DNA of 23,717 nucleotides from Haplomitrium mnioides (lineage: Eukaryota > Marchantiophyta > Haplomitriopsida > Calobryales): assembly GCA_049999725.1 (NCBI GenBank), contig JBNGIS010038761.1, positions 1 through 23,717 of the forward strand, in the 5' to 3' direction. The position numbers and the translations under genes were made by a program. Position 1 is the stretch's first letter; every line of letters begins with the position of its first letter. Below the pieces are notes generated by a model that was not told the origin of the DNA, did not search any database, and was given only the letters and a program-made list of their open reading frames with translations. Shown here in pieces: positions 10,421 to 19,290 of this stretch.

Positions 10421-11663
10421 GGAGAACTTCAGAAGTGTGGCAGCAGGAAAGCAACCGAGGAAAATTGAGGAGCAACCGAGGAGAAATCGCGGATTGTCCA
10501 GCGGATTGCTGCGGATCAATCCGCAGGATACGTCGGGCATTCATTCTGCAGGCTGATCAGCGGGCCTATCATTCTTCGAGCACATCTCTTCGGATCTTGC
10601 TGCAGAACAGACCTCTTTGGGTCCTAGCTTTGGGGTGCACTGACTGCTTGTAGAGGACTGAGAGTTCTCTACGATCTAGTCTTCATCAGCAGAGAATAGT
10701 GTCCGAGGCCTTCAGGATTAACATTGGAGAGCTCGTGAACAGTCCACCTTCGTTCTTCACCAAGGTTTTCTCCCTCTGACCTAAGAGGACTTCAGAGATG
10801 ACCATTAACTTCGGGCTTGCCCTTGACCGTGCTGGCAAGTGTCACCACACCAAGAAACGGTTGCTAACTAAAAAAAACGACCAAGTCCAACAGGGAGGCA
10901 AGGGAGGATCTTGATCAAGAAACAAGGAGGAGGACGTGGAGGTGCTTGAGGGTATAGATGAGATCACTACGATGTTTGAGAGGTTGATGAAGATGCAAAA
11001 CTGAGGTGTGCAAGCTATTTCTGAGAGAAAGACGCAACGAAGGAGAGAGGAAACGATGACAAGGAAGATTCACGTGAGACGAGTGGACTCGTGTAGGGGG
11101 ATTAGCGGGGGTGGAGGTGGACTAGAGGGGCGCTGAAAATCGTTGAGCATGAAACTCTAGAATCTTAGGCGATCCAAGTGTACTCATCGTTGCGGGTGGA
11201 CCAACATTTGGAGGTGTATCGCTACTTGAAGCTGAAGGGGATTCTTTCGGTCTTGAATTCGGTAGAGGCTGCCAAGGGGGAATCTTTGGGTCGTCTCAGT
11301 ATTGTGTGTGCAGAAGCATCAATCCTAGGGCACTCGGGGGTGTTTTTGGTCGAATTTCTTAAGTGGAGTCAAGAGAGGAGTGGCGGGCATAGAAGATCCA
11401 TTCGAAGCTTAAGGTGGAGTGGGTGGCCAACAATCGAGGGGACTGTCTTCTAGAGGTGGAAGTTAAAGAAATTCTCTTCCGAGCTTGAGGAAGTAAATTG
11501 AGGGCTTCTCGCGAGGGAAGTTGAAAAACTATCTCGATGAGAGTGTTTGGGTGAAGAATTGGAGGAAGATTGGAGTTGTTGATTCGAGCTGAAGGGAAGT
11601 TTGTGGGATAGCTGGGGTCTTGAGACGTGGGAAGGCCTACAATGCTGGCAAGGCAAGATGCAT

Positions 11664-11678
11664 GTATATGTATATCTA
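11664..11678 (+). promoter_or_regulatory. Candidate TATA element of the A LTR
   Basis: TATATGTATATCTAT lies about 700 bp before the LTR end, which would give a long U3 (about 3.4 kb) and an R-U5 of about 0.7 kb. B has a weaker A+T-rich match at the same relative place (plus coordinates about 75-110). The 5' LTR of A has lost this segment, so A could not be expressed from it. Confidence 0.3.
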
Positions 11679-12374
11679 TGTTCGTGTGTATAGTTAGATT
11701 TGTGTTCTGTTTGTAGTTTTGTGAAGTTCTTTGTATTTGGAGTGCCTGCATTTCATTTGTTCAGATCCGGGGGGCACTCTGTGAAGGGGAAGTTAGAATT
11801 AATAACATTGCATTGTGGTAAATCAAATGCTAGGACTTGTTTCCCCTTTGTACACAAAGTGATAGGGTCCAGTTCAAGACTCTTGAATTATATTTTGGAT
11901 TGCCCTCAATAGCGCATCAGTTTATTTGTGTGTACCGTTGGAAAGTGAGTGTGAATGAGCAAGTTTGCTACTGGAGCAATTGTTGGCCAGTGGAAAGGAC
12001 AGTGAGACAAAGAGGAACCACTTAAAGCCCCCAAGAGAGAACTTGCAAAGGAGCCATTTCATACAAGAATCAGATCCCCTGTTCTGTCCGCCGTTGCCTT
12101 CCAAGTGGCACCTTTTGGAGGTTAAGGTCTAAAGGAGGGATGAGACTTGCATCTTTGGGCATTGGAGGAAGGTGTGTGACGGTGGGTGTGTTCATGCATG
12201 TCTTGTGTTTGGGTGTTGTTAGGTGGTGTTGCAGTCACTCCAGAGCAGGTAAGTAGGACTTGGGGTCAACTTGGTGCAAAGCCCCTCCCATAAAACGTCC
12301 TGAAACACAAGTCAGCCCTGAAGTGGGTGTAAATCGGTCGAAAAGGAGATAAGGGTCCGACCACAAGGCTGACA

Positions 12375-12379
12375 ATCCA
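12375..12379. repeat. Target-site duplication of element A, right copy (ATCCA)
   Basis: ATCCA directly follows the final CA of A and matches 506-510. With one copy removed, the flanks join into sequence that aligns without a gap to A's own LTR around 2771-2800. Confidence 0.85.
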
Positions 12380-12793
12380 CCTCCAAATACTAGTCCGCCT
12401 TCAAGAATGAGCACACCTGGATTGCCTAAGCCTTCTCTTATCTAACGATTCTCAGCGCCCCTCCAGTCCACCTCCACCTTTGACAACTCTCTCGTGCGAG
12501 TTTACTCACTTTAATTGAAATGTCAATAGAATTCTCGCCCCTCCTCTTACTCGCTGCATTCGTTGTACAAGATAATCAATGCTTCACATTTTGAAGCGAG
12601 ACAATCTATAGTCCTACTTTTTTTATTTCGGTCTTGATTTTCCATCCTGACCCTTGCTTGGCTGTTCTTGTTTTTCTTCATCTAATAGTAGAGAAGAAGG
12701 CCACACATAATTCCTTGGTCTTTTCTTGGTTCTTGAGTGTAACCATTGTCTAGGTTGTGACAATCATCTTGAGGATGCCGATGATTGGCCTAA

Positions 12794-12983
12794 TCCGATG
12801 AGTTGATCTGATAAAGATTAGATCAGCTTAGTCCGATGAGTTGATCCGATGAAGACAAGATTGGCCCAATCCAATGAGTTGATCCGATGAAGATAAGATC
12901 GGCCCAAATTGTTGAGTTGATTTGGTGAAGATTAGATCGACCCAGTTTGATTAGTTGATCCGATGAAGAAAAGATCGGTCTAG
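12794..12983. repeat. 38-bp tandem repeat, five copies, in the B LTR
   Basis: Five consecutive 38-bp units start at 12794, 12832, 12870, 12908 and 12946. The core is TGAGTTGATCCGATGAAGA followed by an AGATCGGCCC-like string. Units 2 and 3 are the most alike; 4 and 5 are more diverged. The unit shows no obvious relation to the 39-bp unit of A. It is a minisatellite and not a CRISPR array, since there are no spacers. Confidence 0.9.
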
Positions 12984-13834
12984 TCAAAACGTGAACATCA
13001 AAATGACCCGATAAGCCTGATTGAACCAAACTGTCAACGGTAGACCCCAATCATCGATAGTAGACCCTGATGAGGGAGAGCACACTCTATGGTTAACTTT
13101 GATAATTGACTTACCCCGATTGAGCGCCACTCAATGTCGTCTTTGACGCAGAAGTTGGATTATTGCACCCATACGGGAAAGTAAAACCTCATATAGTCAA
13201 CTCTGAAACTTGACCAGAAATGATAGAAACGACAAAACTCCGATACATGAAGACTTTAGAATACTGAAAACTTGTTTCGACCTTGATCAAGCATGTTAGC
13301 ACTTGATTGGTGTGAGCGTCCTCTAACCCCTCTTGTGTTGTCGCTAGCTTCCGATGGTCATGGCATTCTTCATTCTCCTTCATTCCCTTCAACTACACCT
13401 AAACAAAGAGCGCCTTTGAGTCTTCTTGCTATCAAATCCTACCACTATTTCGATAGTTAAGAAAAACAGATGTAGCTCTCCGCCTTGCCCTAGGCTCTTC
13501 TTTTGTCGTTGAGTTGTTGATTCTATCCATGCTTTTCCAATCTTTGCCTCTTGGCTCTTAATCTTGTCCCCCTCAGATTGCTCCATCCTTTGCCTCCTTG
13601 GCGAGTCTTTTTGTAGTCTCTTTGGAGAGTTTCCCATTCTCCCATCATCTAAGTTTTGATTTCTTCACTCCAATGTTCTTCCGGATGAGTAGTTGAATGA
13701 TCTCCTCTTTGGATCGCCTACATTAGATACTTTTATCCCTCTAGAATATCTTAACACCTAGAAATAGGGAAGTGCTTTGATGTTGCTTCCAAACTTTCCA
13801 AAATTTCATTAGTAGCCTAAGTCATCCACTTACA

Positions 13835-13848
13835 TTACTCCCATTTTA
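13835..13848 (-). promoter_or_regulatory. Polypurine tract of element B
   Basis: Read on the minus strand, this is TAAAATGGGAGTAA followed by TG of the LTR. It corresponds to the A tract at 8268-8280, and the bases before it (CACACTTAAAA versus CACAATTAAAA) also match. This fixes the B LTR start at 13834. Confidence 0.82.
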
Positions 13849-14018
13849 AGTGTGAAGTGACCCCACAAGCATGCGTCCTCTATTGGATGCTTTCCTTGCT
13901 GCTCCTTGCGTTTTTGCTGCCTTCTAGCTAGAGGTAATATTAACAAAACAAAACTAACACTTGCTAAACACACTCACAAAAGCACAACCATAAAACTTAT
14001 GTACCCATTTGAAAATTC
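13849..14018 (-). other. Spacer between integrase and polypurine tract of B
   Basis: This is short non-coding sequence after the integrase stop. Nothing is recognised in it. Confidence 0.5.
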
Positions 14019-15290
14019 TTAACGAGTCGCCATCAAACCCCCTCCATCTTCCTCTCTATTAGCATACCTTTTTAGACGATCATAATGTACCCTATTTGTG
14101 ATCCTTTCCCTCTCCAAGATCTTGAGCTCTACGGACCCGTTCTGATGTAGCTTTTTTAGTTCAAAGGGTCCCATCCATCTAGTGTGCAACTTCCTTGGAA
14201 ATTTTAAAAGCTGACTATCATACAACAATGCTAGATCTCCCTCTTGAATGTCCATCAACTTAAGCCTCTTGTCGTGTTGCCCTTTCCTCAACTTTTGTTG
14301 GTGCTCTACTCAATCTTGAGCTTGCTCCCAAGTTTTCTCCAACTCCTCTAGTTGGTACAGTCTTTTTCTTCTACTCTGGCCCTTCACTATTTTCCCCTCC
14401 TCCAACACCCTTCTTGTCGATATCTCAAACTCCGCTAGTACTAGTGCGTGTTGTCCAAAGACAAGAAAATAATAATAGTAGCCCATCGTGGTCTTGTTGG
14501 CCAGGTTGTAAGTGTGCATTCCTGTCAATAGCTTGAGATCCCACTCGGCCTTGTTTGTCGACACCGTCTTGTTGAGGATCTTGCCCATGATCCTGTTCAG
14601 CCTCTTTGTTAGCCCATCGGCTTTCAGATGATACGTTGTTGTGCGACAGTGCTTGACCAAGTATCTTCTCATCAAATCTTTGATCACCTGATTGATGAAG
14701 TACGTGCCCTGGTCACTCACCAATTCAAGCGATGCCTCAAATCTGCAAAACATCTGCTTGTACATGAAGGCTGCTACCATCTTTGCATCGTCTTTCTGGG
14801 AAGCCCTCACCTCAACCCATTTGGTGGCGTAATTGGTGGCTAGAAGAATGTATCTATTTCCCTATCGAGTGAATGGCGCGATCGGCCTAATAAAATCTAT
14901 GCCCTACTTTTCAAAAGCGGTTAAAGGGATGATTGGAACTAATGGGTGGTGCTGAGAAGCAAACGAGTTTTCCTATCCTCTAACAAGAGTCGCATCTCCT
15001 CACAAAGAACTGGACATTCTTGTGTAAGGTCAGCCACCAGTAGCTTCCATTCAACACCTTCCACACTGTGGTGTCGGTCGAGAAGTGTCCCCCTACTTCT
15101 TCTCCATGTAGTGCCCTCACCACCTTTTGTGGCTTGGTCTTGTTCAAGACACCTCCTGAAGATACCATCTATACCGCGCTTGTGCAACCCTCCTTTCACC
15201 ATCAAATATGGCTTTATTCTTTGGAGAAAGACCGTTGCATCCTCCTTATTGCTGCACTTTGGTAGCTATGCCGAAAGGAGAAATTTGATG
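14019..15290 (-). pseudogene. Element B integrase, catalytic Glu replaced by Lys
   Basis: The zinc-binding part is complete on the minus strand at about 15110-14975: HGEEVGGHF, then CDSC. The core keeps the first Asp in GIDFIRPI (14895-14897) and the second Asp in LVSDQGT (14712-14714). The Glu position in the ADGLTxRLN segment is Lys (14604-14606), as in A. From about 14960 to 14019 one frame is nearly open, with a stop near 14308. C-terminal motifs ALLYDSQ, HTRWMGPFELKK and NRVHYDRLKRY end the protein, with no chromodomain. Apart from the Lys it is better preserved than A's integrase although B is the older insertion. Confidence 0.87.
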
Positions 15291-15750
15291 ATGTCGGCAT
15301 AATCCGTTGGCTTCCCTGATTTGACATGGAACATCTCCTCATCTAGAAAGGCATCATCCACCCCCTCTGCATTGATTGGCCCGTCCACACATGAGAAGAA
15401 ATCGACATTGCTGTACTTCTTCCCTAGTTTGATCCACACTTCAAAATTGAATTCTTGCAATAGAAGCACCCACCTCGCAATCCTCCCCGTCACATCAAGC
15501 TTATTCACCATATACTTCAGTAGGTTTTGATCCGTATGAAGATCACCTTATAGTAGAGGAGATAATGCTTGAATTTCTTCAACACGTAGATGATACCCAA
15601 GGCCTCTCGATCGGTGGCGGAAACTTTTTTTTAAGTAGATGCCAACAACCTACTCGCAAAGTAGATGGGATGATCCCTACCTTTCTCATCCAAATGGCTT
15701 AGCACTGCTCCTATTCAAAAGCCCAATACATCAATCGTGATATGGAATTC
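15266..15750 (-). pseudogene. Element B RNase H
   Basis: The frame runs from ITIDVLGF (near 15722) through GAVLSHLDEKGRDHP, IYFASRLL and TDREALGIIY to KKFKHYLL, closely matching A. It has several stops and a frame change near 15530. An open stretch at 15511-15266 carries the linker to integrase (VNKLDVTGRIARW, NVDFFS). The third catalytic region is disrupted. Confidence 0.82.
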
Positions 15751-17030
15751 CTTCTCCCAACTAGCGGGCATGAGAACTGGTGCATTCACGAGTCGCTTAT
15801 TTAGCTTGTTGAAGCTTAATAGTCTCTTTGGGGTGGTCTTAAAGTTACTGCCCCCATTTGTCATTTCCGTGAGGGGTATGGCCACAAGTGAAAAGTGGTT
15901 GATGAATCTCCGATAGTAGTCCACACACCTAAGGAAGCCTTGCACCTCCTTTAGATTGGTGGGGAACGACACCTTCAGCTAGACTCTTATCTTTTCCTAA
16001 TCCACCTCAATGCCTCGACTAAAGATTTTATGACCGAGAAGTACCCCTTCTTCTACTTTGAAGAATCACTTCCCCATATGCAACCGCAAACCCATCTCCC
16101 GACAACGCTGGAAAGAGAGCCTCACATCTCTTGCTCATGGTCATAGATATTCCCGTACCCCACAAATTCATCAATGAAGATCTCCAAAACATTTCTCAAA
16201 TAATCATGGAAGATATTCATCATCATCCGTTGAAATGTTCCAAGCACATTGCAGAGTTTGAAACGCATCCTTCGGAAGACGAACACCCTTCATTCTACAA
16301 TGAATGTTGTCTTAAGTTGGTCCTCTTCTCATATCCAATTCTGATTGTATCCGCAGTATCCGTACATGAAGCTATAGATCTCTTGCCCAGCCACCAAGTC
16401 CAACACCCCATTCGTGAAAGGTAAAGGGTAGTGATCTTTCTTAGTTGCATCATTCAACTTTGGAAAATCTTGGCACATCCTCATCTTCTATTCCCCATTC
16501 AGTTTGAGCTTTTTTTGTACCACTACCAAAGGTGACACTCATTTTCTATTTAAGACTGGATAAATTGAGATCGTCTCCAACAGTAAACTTCCTCTTTCAC
16601 CATCAAGGAGAATCAGGGATTCATCCGGTATTGATGTTGCCTTACTAGTATCACCGTGGGTTTGAGGTCGATGCGATGTTCTCCCAATCTCTCAAGACTC
16701 CTTTTAGGTCTGCATGACTCCACGCAAAGACATCGCTGAAATTTATGAGGGTTTGAGTCAAAATTTGTTCTACAGCTGCGGGTAAATCAACGCCTACATG
16801 GAATTTTTGGCCCTCATGGATGATCACCTCTTTGTGTTGTGGTTTGCGTATCATCCCAACTTTGTTCCTCCAGCATGTGCCGTCTTCCTCCTCCAATGTT
16901 GCCAACCACAACCCTCCTTGCACCCGGTGGGTCACCTCGGTCCTTTGGTTGTTTTTTGCTTGTTGATGGTTCAATCTTTGTCTAGACTCTTTCTTTAACT
17001 TTGGTCTTGGTAACCTCACCACTCGCAAAA
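15715..17030 (-). pseudogene. pol: Element B reverse transcriptase, two catalytic Asp lost
   Basis: The frame enters at 17028 and contains FSDVFAWSHADLKGV (about 16745-16690), as in A. After several frame changes the palm is recognisable: SFMYGYCGYNQ, where the first catalytic Asp has become Tyr (codon at 16362-16364); EDQLKTTF; FQRMMMNIFHDYL; and F-I-D-E-F, where the last Asp of the YXDD-type box is Glu (16167-16169). The highly conserved PFG segment is also damaged (RMRFKLCN). The thumb follows in the open stretch 15972-15715 (NLKEVQGFL, YYRRFI). Stops and shifts are frequent at 16600-16000. Confidence 0.87.
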
Positions 17031-17214
17031 GCTTCAGTTGACTGCCTCATGTTGGATTGTGCCAATATGCTCCTCGTCAGCTCTATCCGAGTGATTTCCA
17101 CCAACCCCTCTCCCGACAAATCTTCTTCTATGGCCTCAGTGACCATTTGGACCTAGTTGTGGTACTCTGATTCCTCCTCTTCCTCAAACCACTTACAATC
17201 ATACTCCTCTTCAG

Positions 17215-17800
17215 CTTGTGCCTCCCCTAGTTGCGGCACTGGTCTATATTGAACCATTGTTTTTTTTCTCGACCAACCACGAAGGTAGAATTTCCCCAAT
17301 TGTACAGGACTCGAGCCCCATACAACCAAGGTCTTTAGATCAATACAAGGTAGGGAGAGGCTGGGTCCAAACGCATCACCAAATAGCTCATCTTGAGTTC
17401 TTTTCCCTCGATGAAGGTGGGTACCTGCAACAAAGCGCCTAAGGGCTTGACCTATGATCTATCGGCCAACCTTATGATCCAAGCGGTGGGTTGCGATTCC
17501 ATGAATCCCAATCTTTTTATAGTCTCCTCGATCATAATGCTGACACTTGCTCATGTGTCTACAGGTACCAATGACAATATACATCCCGTGATCTAGATAT
17601 CAATTTCTGGAGCACCTTTGTCTTCGCACACTAGTTGCAAGTCTATTTGAGCTCCTACCCAAGGCAGCCTCCTCCTTCTCTTGGCTCCCATCAACAACTC
17701 CCTTAGTTGCCTTCTATACAAAGGGCTATCTTTGATCCATTGCCCCACGGTTGCCATGATTGGGCAATCTCTCACATCTATTTCGATGATGTAGAGGGCT
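17215..17800 (-). pseudogene. Element B aspartic protease
   Basis: It continues the gag frame (open 18033-17593). After CEDKGAPEIDI and a TAG, the same frame reads ILSLVPVDT, then TGA (17551-17553), then ASVSIM. So the D-T-G active site has lost its Gly to a stop. Downstream, KPLGALLQVPTFIEGKEL and SYLVMR match A's protease region. Further stops follow. A's version of the active site is D-G-G-A, so the two copies differ here. Confidence 0.72.
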
Positions 17801-18400
17801 GGTTTCATCGCCTCCTCATTGGTTGCTATTGGCGTCTTAGTCACCTTGGGTTCTTGTGATGCTTGTTGTCTCCAAACCTCTGTCATGGTCTCAATTGCTA
17901 CCTCCTTCTCTTCCACTACATCCAATGCCTCCAGTTGCTCCCTCACCTCTTCATGTTGCTTGGGATAAAACTGTTTGGGATTATCTCTCTTGTAATCCAA
18001 ATCGATGCGTGATGGAGACCCTTGAGCTGTCACCTTCTTAGTCTTCTGCTCATTCTTACGCTAGCTCTTTTTCTTGGACTTGGCTTCGGATTGAGTCACC
18101 ACCCTGTAGCAACCTTCTAGTGTCTCCCAACTTGGCAACTCAACTTCCTCGTTCTCTAGCTCATGCTTGGTGGCCTCCTCCCATTCCAAGGCTACCAAAT
18201 TTACTATTGTTGGCGGTGGGGGATTTACGCATGCGTTTGGGGCTACCTCTCACCTCATGTTGAACGGGCAATTTGGAGCCACATGCCCCTCCTTGCACTG
18301 GAAACATAATGCAACCGGTTGTTCATGATTGGTTTTCCACAACTTGAGACAGTTTGAGGAGATGTGCCCAAGATGGATGCAATTCCAACAGACCATGATG
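17800..18400 (-). pseudogene. gag: Element B gag C-terminal part with two zinc knuckles
   Basis: Zinc knuckle 1 (18390-18349, minus) is a regular CWNC...GHISSNC. Knuckle 2 (18306-18268) is C-X2-C-X3-H-X4-C, one residue short, which suggests a 3-bp deletion. A TGA-type stop follows, then sequence like A's (PPPT.VNLV, EVELP, CYRV). The tail (open from 18033) has KQFYPKQHEEV and runs into protease. Similarity to A fades upstream of about 18400-18430, so the capsid part of B's gag is missing from the window or was displaced. Confidence 0.78.
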
Positions 18401-18403
18401 GTC

Positions 18404-19030
18404 TGTCAGCCGGTTTGGATCAACGTTGCGCAAAATTTTTTCAAATTCCTTGGGTAAGGGCACTTACATGATCTTTGCAGGATGGAAGTGGCATGGTAGG
18501 GGTAGGCTTTTGCAATTAACAAGGTATAATGGAAGAAGCGATGGGCAAGACGCCAAGGCGCAACCCGGCATATCAACAAGGTCATGAAGGAACAAGAGAT
18601 CTGACCAAGGGATAAGCGGTGTGATCAGCAAAAATGTGCCACTGCGGGAACTTGATAGGTGCAATCAAAATTAGGAGGAGCGCGAGTGGGGACTTTCTAG
18701 AGTAGCGTAGTCGGGGAGGATGAGAAACAATGGGGCCTATAGAGCATTGATGGCATTCAAATTGGTAAAAATTAACCTCTTTTGTATGACTACCAAAGTT
18801 TACCAAGAAAGAAGGATCTAGAATTAGACGACAACGCGACAACAGACTTGGCAAGGTAAAAGGTTGGAAGAGGCAGATGTCAAGAAAAGCACGAGCGATG
18901 CGACAGTGGGCATGCCATTTTCTGAAACAAAGATGGTTGCCAATTCGGCAGCGGGCCGACCTCCGGGGGAACGACATAGAGGAGGAAGGTTTGGGTAATT
19001 TTTCGACTACCTCTATGAGGGAATTTCCCA
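18404..19030. other. Unclassified sequence right of B
   Basis: I recognise no gene here. The stretch begins TGTCAGCCGG right where B's gag similarity ends. Another LTR-type element might therefore start here and displace B's 5' end, but one dinucleotide is weak support. ORFs at 18582-19283 (minus) and 18877-19149 (plus) show no domain and low-complexity tails. Confidence 0.3.
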
Positions 19031-19290
19031 AGGCCCGTTCATTCCTTCTCCTTAGTTGCAGCCTACCCTCTTCTTCTCTATGCCTAACTTGCCTGAATTC
19101 TTTTCCCTTTTCTCCCCCTTCCTCTTCTTCCTTCCCGCTTCCCCTCTGAAGCCCTTTCCTCGTGGTTGTCTTCATTTTCCTCCTCCCCTCATTTCTCTCT
19201 TCAGTGTTGTTTTTTCCTTCCCTTCTTCCCTCTCTTTTCCTCTGTTTCGAGTAATTCTTTTCTTTCTCTTCTTTTTCCATCAAAGTCTTT
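19031..19290 (+). other. Pyrimidine-rich tract (C/T on the plus strand)
   Basis: About 260 bp are dominated by TTCCC, CTTCT and CCTTT runs. Such tracts occur in plant core promoters and 5' leaders, and A's LTR has a similar shorter block (650-710). The matching minus-strand Lys/Glu/Arg-rich ORF is only its complement. What it does here is unknown. Confidence 0.45.

Larger units (their letters stand above)
511..12374 (+). mobile_element. Element A: nested, defective Ty3/gypsy LTR retrotransposon with very long LTRs
   Basis: An 11.86-kb element begins TGTTGGCAAG and ends AAGGCTGACA, flanked by ATCCA. Order: truncated 5' LTR, gag remnant, protease, reverse transcriptase, RNase H, integrase, polypurine tract, 3' LTR. 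The domain order PR-RT-RH-IN is that of Ty3/gypsy, not copia. LTR length and the lack of a chromodomain after integrase point to a Tat/Athila-like group, which is an inference. It sits in the 3' LTR of related element B. The pol region has many stops, at least three frame changes and lost catalytic residues. A hand count over about 330 bases of the two LTRs (near 780-1110 and 8550-8880) gave about 35 differences, mostly transitions, so the insertion is old. Confidence 0.88.
8281..12374 (+). repeat. Element A 3' LTR, complete (about 4.1 kb)
   Basis: It starts TGTCGGTCGG after the polypurine tract and ends GGCTGACA before ATCCA. It matches the 5' LTR up to about 11448 (5' copy about 3020); the last 930 bp survive only here. 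It contains a T-rich start (8302-8325), a pyrimidine block (8415-8480), an expanded minisatellite zone, a block conserved with B (about 11110-11450), and a 3' part with a TATA-like element near 11664. The 4-kb length is unusual but known for Tat/Ogre-type plant elements. Confidence 0.85.
12375..13834 (-). repeat. Element B 3' LTR, proximal segment
   Basis: On the minus strand the LTR begins TGTAAGTGG at 13834, right after a polypurine tract. It ends at the insertion site of A and resumes at 510. The part at about 12480-12375 matches A's LTR (anchor GGTGGACTGGAGGGGCGCTG, also near 2685 and 11115). The first kilobase resembles A's LTR only weakly, so A and B are different subfamilies. An open frame at 13637-13389 (minus) has no recognisable domain and is within LTR sequence. 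Confidence 0.78.
14019..18400 (-). mobile_element. Element B: older, defective Ty3/gypsy retrotransposon (internal region)
   Basis: Gag knuckles, protease, reverse transcriptase, RNase H and integrase appear in the same order as in A, on the opposite strand. The 3' LTR follows at 13834 and is split by A. No 5' LTR or primer-binding site is visible: recognisable B sequence ends near 18400. B was present before A, because A lies inside its LTR. Confidence 0.85.

Noticed and set aside
12794-12983. Regular repeats as a CRISPR array
   Set aside because: Units follow each other directly without spacers and the context is a plant retrotransposon LTR.
13389-13637. Minus-strand 82-codon Lys/Gln-rich ORF
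   Set aside because: It lies within the 3' LTR of B, has no domain and no counterpart in A.
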